DNA of 11,638 nt from NCBI GenBank assembly GCA_034211175.1, contig JAXHUH010000293.1:1-11638 (forward strand), given 5' to 3'. The translations under genes were made by a program, and so were the position numbers. The notes beneath the pieces are model-generated. The model was not told where the DNA came from. It searched no databases and saw nothing but the letters and a program-made list of their open reading frames with translations. Positions 1 through 5,747 of this stretch are shown in pieces. Every line of letters starts with the position of its first letter. Position 1 is the first letter of the stretch. The stretch comes from JAXHUH01 sp034211175. Its GTDB lineage: Bacteria > Actinomycetota > Acidimicrobiia > Acidimicrobiales > CAIXPF01.

Positions 1-19
1 CCCGCCCGGGCCGGGCGGG
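1..19 (-). terminator. GC-rich hairpin downstream of the MerR gene, possible terminator
   Basis: The first 19 bases form a perfect inverted repeat of CCCGCCCGG and CCGGGCGGG around one central G. It lies 31 nt past the stop codon of the MerR-family gene, which is read towards the window edge. A stable hairpin here would fit a terminator. Any U-tract would lie outside the window, so termination is inferred from the stem alone. Confidence 0.45.
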
Positions 20-50
20 CGCACCGTTCGCGCTCAACCGCCGACGCCGG

Positions 51-461
51 TCAGTCCGCGGCTGCGGACGCGGCGATGACCTGGCAGCGGTTCGGGTCCA
101 CGCACTCGGACGGATCGAGCGCCTCGGCCCGCTCAGCCAGGCCGACGAGCGCGACACGCGCCTCGGTGAGCGCCCGCATGCGCTCGTCGATCTCGGCGAC
201 GTGGCGGCGCAGCAGCTCCCGGGTGTGGCGACAGGTCGACGCGCCGGCACCCTTGAGCTCCAGGACGCTGCGGATCTCGGCCAGCGACAGGCCCGCGGCC
301 TTGGCCTCGAGGATGAACCCGAGCCGCTCGACGGCGTCCTCGCCGTAGCTCCGGTACCCGGACGCGGTGCGCTCGACCTCGGGCAGCAGGTCGATGGACT
401 CGTAGTACCGGATCGTCTTGACCGTGACTCCCGTGCGGTCCGCCAGCTCTCCGATCTTCAT
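51..461 (-). CDS. MerR-family metal-responsive transcriptional regulator
   Basis: A 136-residue protein with the MerR winged-helix DNA-binding domain at residues 1-70, including the family signatures IGELADRTGV and TIRYYESIDLLP and the wing around RTASGYRSY. A dimerisation helix follows (about 80-115), then a short C-terminal metal-binding loop with Cys120 and Cys126 (C-x5-C). Cys77 (STCRHT), at the start of the dimerisation helix, matches the extra cysteine of the ZntR/CadR/PbrR/MerR group that senses divalent metals; Cu(I)-sensing CueR proteins have Ser there. Length is normal for the family. The ATG at 461 has an AAGGAG-like site (476-481) about 14 nt upstream, rather far, and this site overlaps the -35 of the divergent promoter. 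The gene is divergent from the metal ATPase and very probably activates it. MerR identity is firm; the metal is inferred. Confidence 0.93.
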   Translation of the reverse strand: MKIGELADRTGVTVKTIRYYESIDLLPEVERTASGYRSYGEDAVERLGFILEAKAAGLSLAEIRSVLELKGAGASTCRHTRELLRRHVAEIDERMRALTEARVALVGLAERAEALDPSECVDPNRCQVIAASAAAD

Positions 462-479
462 GGGTGTCGAGCGTACTCC

Positions 480-511
480 TTGACTCTCCCCTCAACTGGA
501 GGGTTTAGGTT
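480..511 (+). promoter_or_regulatory. MerR-type promoter/operator of the metal ATPase
   Basis: A consensus-like -35 (TTGACT, 480-485) and a weak -10 (TAGGTT, 506-511) are separated by 20 bp, or 19 bp if TTAGGT is used. This is longer than the usual 17 bp and is the hallmark of MerR-family promoters, where the activator untwists the DNA. The spacer contains an imperfect dyad at 483-504, with arms built on CTCC (486-489) and GGAG (498-501) and extending to AC/GT at the ends. The promoter points at the ATPase and implies a leader of about 45 nt. It also covers the putative ribosome-binding site of the regulator gene, which could allow autoregulation. Confidence 0.75.
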
Positions 512-549
512 CGATCGTGTCCGATCAGGACCCGATTGCGCCAGAGCGT

Positions 550-556
550 GGAGGAA
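550..556 (+). promoter_or_regulatory. Ribosome-binding site that fixes the ATPase start
   Basis: GGAGGAA lies 6 nt before the ATG at 563. An in-frame TTG at 536 would add nine residues but lacks such a site and would place this sequence inside the coding region, so the ATG is preferred. Confidence 0.85.
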
Positions 557-562
557 CCGCCC

Positions 563-2710
563 ATGTCCACCTCGACTTCGACCGACGGCACGACTTCGAC
601 CGACGGCACGACCGACACCGGTCATCACGCCGACCGCGGCCACCCGAACCATCGCGACGGGGGGCCCGACGACCCGCACCTGGACCACGGTGATCACGAC
701 GGCCACAGCGACCACGGCGACCACGAGGGTCATGGCGGCCACGATCACTCGGGCCATGCCGAGGTGTTCCGCCGGCTGTTCTGGTGGAACCTCGTGCTGG
801 CCGTCCCGGTCATCGCCTTCTCGGAGATGGTCCAGGAGTGGTTCGGCTACTCGATCGACGTCCCCGGGGCCGCGTGGGTGGCGCCGGTCCTCGGCACCGT
901 CATCTTCGTCTGGGGCGGCCGCCCGTTCCTGACCGGCGGCTGGGACGAGCTGCGATCCCGCCAGCCGGCGATGATGCTGTTGATCTCGCTGGCGATCACG
1001 GTCGCGTACGTGTCCTCGCTGGCGGCCTCGCTCGGCTGGGGAGACCTCGACTTCTGGTGGGAGCTGGCCGCGCTGATCGTGGTCATGCTGCTCGGCCACT
1101 GGCAGGAGATGCGGGCGATCGGCCAGGCCCAGGGTGCGCTCAACGCCCTCGCCGAGTTGCTGCCCGACGACGCCGAACGGGTGACCGACGACGGCACCGA
1201 GTCGGTGCCGGTCTCGGAGCTCGCCGTCGGCGACGTCGTCCTCGTCCGCCCCGGTGACCGGGTCCCGGCCGACGGCGACGTGGTCGAGGGTCGGGCCCGC
1301 CTCGACGAGTCGATGATCACGGGCGAGTCCCGCCCCGTCGAGCGGGGCGAGGGTGACCGGGTCGTCGCCGGCACCGTCTCGACCGACTCGTCGATCCGGG
1401 TCCGGGTCGACGCGGTCGGCGACGACACCGCGCTCGCCGGCATCCAGCGCCTCGTCGCCGACGCCCAGTCGTCGCGCTCTCGGGCCCAGACGCTGGCCGA
1501 CAAGGCCGCCGCCGCGCTGTTCTACCTGGCGGGCGGCGCGGCGATCATCACCTTCGGGACGTGGGCGGCGCTCGGGGAGCTCGACCAGGGCGTCACCCGG
1601 GCGGTCACCGTCCTCGTCATCGCGTGCCCCCACGCACTCGGCCTCGCCATCCCGCTCGTGATCTCGATCTCGACCGCCACCGCGGCCAAGGCCGGGATCC
1701 TGGTGAAGGACCGCATGGCCGTCGAGGCGATGCGCAACGTCGACACCGTCCTGTTCGACAAGACCGGCACCCTCACCCGGGGCAACCACACCGTCACCGA
1801 CGTTGCCGCCGCCGGTTCGGAGGACGCGGACGCCGTGCTCGCGCTGGCCGCAGCGGCCGAGCGGGACAGCGAGCACCCGATCGCCCGGGCCATCGTCGGC
1901 TCGGCCAGCGACAAGGGACTCGACGTGGCCGAGCCCACGGGCACCGAGGCGGTGACCGGGCGGGGCGTGACCGCCACCGTGGACGGGGCCGACGTCGCCG
2001 TCGGCGGGCCCGCCATGCTCGACCACCTCGGGCTCGACGAGCCGGCCGACCTGTCCGACCCGGTGGCCCGCTGGCAGGAGCGCGGCGGCGCCGTGCTCTA
2101 CGTGATCCGCGACCGCGAGGTCGTCGGGGCCCTCACCGTCGCCGACGAGATCCGCCCCGAGTCCCGGGCCGCCGTCGACGAGCTCCACGAGCGGGGCCGA
2201 CGCGTCGTGCTCATCACCGGCGACGCCCGCCACGTGGCCGAGGGGGTCGCCTCCGAGCTCGGCATCGACCAGGTCCGCGCCGAGGTGCTGCCCGAGGACA
2301 AGGACGGCGAGGTCGCCGACCTGCAGTCCGGTCACCGCTCGGTCGCCATGGTCGGCGACGGCGTGAACGATGCCCCCGCCCTCGCCCGGGCCGACGTGGG
2401 CCTCGCCATCGGCGCCGGGACCGACGTCGCCATCGAGTCCGCCGGGGTCGTGCTCGCCTCCGACGACCCCCGCTCGGTCGTGCGGGTCATCGAGCTCTCC
2501 GAGGCCAGCTACCGCAAGATGATCGAGAACCTGGTGTGGGCCACGGCCTACAACGGCCTCGCCGTGCCGATCGCGGCCGGTGCGCTCGCCTTCGCCGGCA
2601 TCACGATCCCCCCGGCGATCGCCGCGATCGCCATGAGCCTCTCGACCATCATCGTGGCCGGCAACGCCCAGCTCCTCCGGCGCCTCGACCTCCGCCCCGA
2701 CCGCGGCTGA
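563..2710 (+). CDS. copB: P1B-3 type (CopB-like, CPH) heavy-metal-transporting P-type ATPase
   Basis: A 715-residue membrane pump that uses ATP to export metal from the cytoplasm. Residues 20-65 are a His/Asp/Gly-rich tail with 14 histidines in place of a Cys-containing HMA domain. Visible signatures are TGES (253-256, actuator), CPH in the transport helix (355-357), DKTGT with phosphorylated Asp399, the HP dipeptide (438-439, nucleotide-binding domain), TGDA (552-555) and GDGVND (598-603). The last two helices carry NLVWATAYN (656-664) and MSLST (691-695), both typical of the P1B-3 subgroup. CPH with a His-rich tail is the CopB class, whose characterised members move Cu(II)/Cu(I), sometimes Ag. 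All catalytic residues are present and the length is normal. It is driven by the MerR-type promoter upstream. Copper is the family expectation, although the neighbouring regulator has features of divalent-metal sensors, so Zn/Cd/Pb cannot be excluded. Confidence 0.93.
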   Translation: MSTSTSTDGTTSTDGTTDTGHHADRGHPNHRDGGPDDPHLDHGDHDGHSDHGDHEGHGGHDHSGHAEVFRRLFWWNLVLAVPVIAFSEMVQEWFGYSIDVPGAAWVAPVLGTVIFVWGGRPFLTGGWDELRSRQPAMMLLISLAITVAYVSSLAASLGWGDLDFWWELAALIVVMLLGHWQEMRAIGQAQGALNALAELLPDDAERVTDDGTESVPVSELAVGDVVLVRPGDRVPADGDVVEGRARLDESMITGESRPVERGEGDRVVAGTVSTDSSIRVRVDAVGDDTALAGIQRLVADAQSSRSRAQTLADKAAAALFYLAGGAAIITFGTWAALGELDQGVTRAVTVLVIACPHALGLAIPLVISISTATAAKAGILVKDRMAVEAMRNVDTVLFDKTGTLTRGNHTVTDVAAAGSEDADAVLALAAAAERDSEHPIARAIVGSASDKGLDVAEPTGTEAVTGRGVTATVDGADVAVGGPAMLDHLGLDEPADLSDPVARWQERGGAVLYVIRDREVVGALTVADEIRPESRAAVDELHERGRRVVLITGDARHVAEGVASELGIDQVRAEVLPEDKDGEVADLQSGHRSVAMVGDGVNDAPALARADVGLAIGAGTDVAIESAGVVLASDDPRSVVRVIELSEASYRKMIENLVWATAYNGLAVPIAAGALAFAGITIPPAIAAIAMSLSTIIVAGNAQLLRRLDLRPDRG
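573..608 (+). repeat. Perfect 18-bp tandem duplication in the ATPase N-terminus
   Basis: The 18-bp unit CGACTTCGACCGACGGCA occurs twice back to back (573-590 and 591-608), followed by four matching bases. It is in frame and gives two copies of a Thr/Ser/Asp/Gly hexapeptide just before the His-rich tail. It looks like a recent replication-slippage duplication in a disordered segment. Confidence 0.85.
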
Positions 2711-2711
2711 T

Positions 2712-2741
2712 CCGGGCGGCCCGCACTCGGCCCGGCCGGGC
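2712..2741 (+). terminator. GC-rich dyads after the ATPase gene, weak terminator candidate
   Basis: CCGGGC (2712-2717) can pair with GCCCGG (2730-2735), and GCCCGGCCGGGC (2730-2741) is itself a perfect palindrome. The structures begin directly after the ATPase stop codon. There is no T-tract and the next gene is on the same strand, so read-through is equally possible. Confidence 0.25.
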
Positions 2742-2787
2742 GCCACCGAGGGTTCGTGGCGGTCACGACGGGGCAGATCACAGCGCC

Positions 2788-3684
2788 ATGACCACCGTCG
2801 CCGTCATCGCCCACGAGAAGAAGACCACCGGCGGCGGGCTCGAGGAGCTGCGCGCCGCACTCGCCGACGGCGGGTACGGCGACCCGATCTGGTACGAGGT
2901 CCCGAAGAGCCGCAAGGCGCCGAAGAAGGTCCGCAAGGCGCTCGACCACGCCGCCGACGTCATCCTCCTCTGGGGTGGCGACGGCACCGTGCAGCGCTCG
3001 GTCGACGAGCTGGTGCGCCACGACGCCGGCGACGACGTGACCGTCGGGACCATCCCGGCCGGCACGGCCAACCTGCTGGCCACCAACCTCGGCGTCCCGA
3101 CCGACGTGCGCGCCGCGGTCGAGGTCGCGCTCGGCGGCGCGAGGCGATCGATCGACGCCGGGGTCGTCAACGAGGAGCACTTCCTCGTCATGGCCGGCAC
3201 CGGCTTCGACGCCATGATGATCCGCGACGCCGACCGTGGCCTGAAGGACCGCTTCGGACGGGCCGCCTACGTGTGGACCGGCGCGGCCAACCTGGAGAAC
3301 GCGTCGGCCGAGGTCACCGTCGAGGTCGACGGCGAGACCTGGTACGAGGGCCGGACGAGCTGCGTGCTGACCGCCAACGTCGGCACGATCGTCGGTGGCA
3401 TCGAGGCGTTCCCCGACGCCCGGGCCGACGACGGCCTGCTCGAGATCGGCGTCATCGAGGCCGGGACCCGCTGGGAGTGGCTGCGGGTGCTCGGCCGGGC
3501 CACGGTCGACCGGGCCGACCGCTCACCGCTGGTCGCCACGACCCGGGGCTCGCAGATCACGGTCCGCCTCGACCGCCGGCTCCCCTACGAGCTCGACGGC
3601 GGCGACCGCGACCGCGCGAACGAGCTGAACATCCGGGTCAAGCCCCGCGCCGTCACCATCGCCGTCCCCGCCCCAACCCCCTGA
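2788..3684 (+). CDS. Diacylglycerol kinase-like lipid kinase (DAGK_cat / YegS-DgkB superfamily)
   Basis: A 298-residue cytoplasmic or membrane-associated kinase expected to transfer phosphate from ATP to diacylglycerol or a related lipid. The N-terminal catalytic domain (about 1-130) contains the nucleotide-binding GGDGT (63-67) and the GTANLLATNLGVP stretch (92-104) typical of the family. The C-terminal beta-sandwich domain (about 130-298) contains AGTGFDA (136-142), DARADDGLLEI (210-220, with the expected acidic catalytic region) and YELDGGD (267-273), where relatives usually have DGE. Length fits the family. The ATG at 2788 is the first sensible start in this frame; the ribosome-binding site is weak. 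It lies 77 nt after the ATPase gene on the same strand and converges on a PAP2 phosphatase, so its context suggests lipid-phosphate metabolism. The exact substrate cannot be told; sphingoid bases or polyprenol-type lipids are alternatives. Confidence 0.88.
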   Translation: MTTVAVIAHEKKTTGGGLEELRAALADGGYGDPIWYEVPKSRKAPKKVRKALDHAADVILLWGGDGTVQRSVDELVRHDAGDDVTVGTIPAGTANLLATNLGVPTDVRAAVEVALGGARRSIDAGVVNEEHFLVMAGTGFDAMMIRDADRGLKDRFGRAAYVWTGAANLENASAEVTVEVDGETWYEGRTSCVLTANVGTIVGGIEAFPDARADDGLLEIGVIEAGTRWEWLRVLGRATVDRADRSPLVATTRGSQITVRLDRRLPYELDGGDRDRANELNIRVKPRAVTIAVPAPTP

Positions 3685-3724
3685 CCAGCCCCGACGCGTC
3701 GTCAGTGCGCGCCGACCAGGCGGC

Positions 3725-4627
3725 TCAGGCCGGGTTGGTGTCGCGGCGGGCCGGGGTCGGGGTGAGGCGGTCGGGGAGGGCGTCGAGGATGCGCTCGATC
3801 GGGTCGCCGAAGTGCTGGCGGCGGCCGCCGAACGCGACCGCGACGACGATGAACCAGCCCCAGCCGACGACCAGGCCGGCGACGACGTCGGTCAGCCAGT
3901 GCACACCGAGCAGGGCCCGGGACGCCCCGACCCCGGCGGCGATGAGCGCCGCGGCCCCGGCGAGCAGGCCCTGAACCGTCCGGGACCGGCCCCGGCTCAG
4001 CACCAGGGCGACGGCCGCCCAGCACGCGGCGGCGGTGGCGCTGTGGCCGGACGGGAACGCGGGGCCCCAGTGGCCGACGAGCTGGCCCACGGTCGGGCGA
4101 TCGCGGTCGACCAGGATCTTCAGCAGGTTGTTGAGCGCCACGATCCCGATGCCGGTCGTCGCCAGGAACGCCGCGACCTCGACGTTGCGCCGCACGACCA
4201 CGTAGTACAGGGCCACGGCACCGAGCACGGTGAACACCACCTCGGTGTCGCCGAAGCGGGTCACCGCCCGGAGCACCTCGATCGCGCCTTCGCTGGCGTG
4301 CTCGACCCCCCAGCGGGAGATGCGCTCGTCGAAGCGGGCGATGCCGACGTTCTCGTCGATCATGTCGAGCACGAGCCCGACCACCAGCGCACAGGCGAGC
4401 ACGACGGCGAAGTGCACGGTCAGCATCAGACCGGCGGTGCGTCGGGGATCGACCCGCCGGCGCAGGAACCCGACGAGGTGGGGTGAGCGCCGGGCGTGGT
4501 CGACCATCCACGCCTCCTCGTTGGCCGGGTCGATCGGGTCGACCCGGATGTGTCGCGAGATCGACACCGTGGCCGCCACCACGCCGGCGGCGACGGCGGT
4601 GAGCAACACGGCGATCGTCATCTCCAC
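3725..4627 (-). CDS. PAP2-family membrane phosphatase with complete catalytic triad motifs
   Basis: A 300-residue integral membrane phosphatase, probably acting on a lipid phosphate or pyrophosphate such as phosphatidate or undecaprenyl pyrophosphate at the outer face of the membrane. Hydrophobic segments lie near residues 3-22, 66-88, 128-146, 152-170, 198-210, 217-235 and 247-266. All three PAP2 signatures are intact: K-x6-RP (Lys170 to Pro178), PSGH (192-195) and SR-x5-H-x3-D (Ser236, Arg237, His243, Asp247). Residues 25-60 form a charged cytoplasmic-looking segment after the first helix. I chose the GTG at 4627 because GAGGAG lies 8 nt upstream; the ATG two codons later has only an adjacent GGAG. 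The frame stays open to 5041, but that extension lacks domain character and overlaps the divergent gene. It ends 40 bp from the lipid kinase gene and is divergent from a second PAP2 gene. Confidence 0.9.
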   Translation of the reverse strand: MEMTIAVLLTAVAAGVVAATVSISRHIRVDPIDPANEEAWMVDHARRSPHLVGFLRRRVDPRRTAGLMLTVHFAVVLACALVVGLVLDMIDENVGIARFDERISRWGVEHASEGAIEVLRAVTRFGDTEVVFTVLGAVALYYVVVRRNVEVAAFLATTGIGIVALNNLLKILVDRDRPTVGQLVGHWGPAFPSGHSATAAACWAAVALVLSRGRSRTVQGLLAGAAALIAAGVGASRALLGVHWLTDVVAGLVVGWGWFIVVAVAFGGRRQHFGDPIERILDALPDRLTPTPARRDTNPA

Positions 4628-4793
4628 AGCGCACGCTCCTCGGGCATCCGGGTTCACGTTCCTACCCGGCGCCGTGCTCGCCCATGCGGGCGGGACCGGC
4701 CTCCAGCGTGCGCCCGTCGCCGGGCTGCGACGAGGGTCTTCGTGCCCTGTTACCCCGCGCGCCGATGAGGGTACGTAGGAGGGGTTCACGACC
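4628..4793. other. Divergent promoter region between the two PAP2 genes
   Basis: This 166-bp gap must hold promoters for both divergent PAP2 genes. I see good ribosome-binding sites at each end (GAGGAG for the left gene, AGGAGGGG for the right). A small hairpin, GCCC-ATGC-GGGC, lies at 4680-4691. I could not identify convincing -35/-10 pairs. Confidence 0.5.
4777..4784 (+). promoter_or_regulatory. Strong ribosome-binding site of the second PAP2 gene
   Basis: AGGAGGGG lies 9 nt before the ATG at 4794 and supports that start. A second, in-frame GTG at 4827 also has a GAGGGG-like site 8 nt upstream, so an 11-residue shorter product is possible. Confidence 0.7.
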
Positions 4794-5699
4794 ATGCGGG
4801 CTGCGGCCCTTCGAGGGGTAGACACCGTGTCCGTCGCCGACGACGTCCGGGCCACGAGAACGACCACCGCTCCGCGCTCCGACGTCGCGACGCCGAGCAC
4901 GACGGACCACGTCGCCCCCACCACAGGGACACATGCGCCACGCCGACGGCGCGTGTCCGATGCCGTCGACTTCGCCGATCGCACGACGGCCCGGATCGTC
5001 GCCGTCGTCTGGGCCGTCTCCCTGGCCGTCTCGCTCGGCACCGGGTTCCTGATCGTGAACGTGTTGGAGGACGGGGCGCTCGGCCGGTTCGACGACCGGG
5101 TCAGCCGCTGGTTCGCCGATCAGCGGACCGACACGCTCAACCAGATCGCCGACACCGTCGCATGGTTGTCCGACTCGTTCGCGGTGGTGCCGATCTGCGC
5201 GGTGCTCATCGCCGTGTTCTGGTGGCGCTGGCGACGCTGGCAGGAGATCGTCCTCGTCGTCGGCGCACTCCTGCTCGAGAAGGCGGTGTTCGTCCCGACC
5301 GCCATGCTCGTCGGACGCGAACGCCCCGATGTCGGCCAGCTCGACGGGAGCCCGCCGACGGCCAGCTTCCCGTCGGGCCATGTGGCCGCCGCGGTCGCGC
5401 TGTACGCCGCGCTGTGGCTCGTGTTCCGGGCGCACCACCGGGCGCCCGGCGCACGGGCGCTCGCCGCGGTCGTCGCCCTGGTGCCGCCCGTGGCGGTGCT
5501 GCTCGCCCGCCTCGAGCTGGGCATGCACCACCTGAGTGATGTCGTGTGGGGCGCCGGCGTCGGGCTCGTGGCCGTGATCGCCGTGTACCGGGCGCTGCTG
5601 TGGCCGGTCGACCGGACCATCGTCTCCGGTCGCCTGGCACCGCCGCGCCTTCTGCGACGGGGCTCGGCTCCCACCACCCCGGCTCCGACCGCGGCCTGA
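4794..5699 (+). CDS. PAP2-family membrane phosphatase lacking the motif-1 lysine
   Basis: A 301-residue membrane protein. Residues 1-55 are a hydrophilic Thr/Ser/Arg-rich tail, followed by hydrophobic segments near 67-90, 126-143, 152-170, 196-212, 221-237 and 249-270. PSGH (193-196) and the R-x5-H-x3-D part of motif 3 (Arg239, His245, Asp249) are present. In motif 1 the Arg-Pro is kept (177-178), but the lysine expected seven residues before that arginine is Ala170, and the serine of motif 3 is Ala238. From memory, many actinobacterial PAP2 proteins with an xRxRPDVxxLD...PPTxSFPSGH stretch share this pattern, so it may be a subgroup rather than a broken enzyme. It shares non-catalytic motifs (RFDxRxSRW, VGQL before PSGH) with the divergent PAP2, suggesting a related role. 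Substrate unknown; undecaprenyl pyrophosphate or phosphatidate are reasonable guesses. Confidence 0.88.
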   Translation: MRAAALRGVDTVSVADDVRATRTTTAPRSDVATPSTTDHVAPTTGTHAPRRRRVSDAVDFADRTTARIVAVVWAVSLAVSLGTGFLIVNVLEDGALGRFDDRVSRWFADQRTDTLNQIADTVAWLSDSFAVVPICAVLIAVFWWRWRRWQEIVLVVGALLLEKAVFVPTAMLVGRERPDVGQLDGSPPTASFPSGHVAAAVALYAALWLVFRAHHRAPGARALAAVVALVPPVAVLLARLELGMHHLSDVVWGAGVGLVAVIAVYRALLWPVDRTIVSGRLAPPRLLRRGSAPTTPAPTAA

Positions 5700-5703
5700 T
5701 CGG

Positions 5704-5736
5704 CGCCGGCGCGCCGGTTGGGTGTCACGCCCGGCG
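5704..5736. terminator. Inverted repeats in the convergent gap before putA
   Basis: CGCCGG (5704-5709) can pair with CCGGCG (5731-5736), and CCGGCGCGCCGG (5706-5717) is a perfect 12-bp palindrome. They lie between the 3' ends of the PAP2 gene and putA, where a bidirectional terminator would be expected. There is no T-tract on either strand, so this is tentative. Confidence 0.35.
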
Positions 5737-5747
5737 GGATGGTCCGT

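Noticed and set aside
536..562. TTG start at 536 for the ATPase
   Set aside because: The GGAGGAA site at 550-556 is placed correctly for the ATG at 563 and would be inside the gene if TTG were used.
458..2746. Long open frame on the minus strand opposite the ATPase gene
   Set aside because: It is antisense to a gene with all P-type ATPase motifs; its product is a Gly/Asp/Arg/His-biased chain with no domain, as expected of a high-GC shadow frame.
3685..3724. Terminator between the lipid kinase and the left PAP2 gene
   Set aside because: The 40-bp convergent gap has only a short palindrome (GACGCGTC) and no convincing stem-loop.
4628..5041. N-terminal extension of the left PAP2 gene to a start at 5041
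   Set aside because: The extra 138 residues have no domain character, overlap the divergent PAP2 gene and its ribosome-binding site, and the GTG at 4627 has a good ribosome-binding site.
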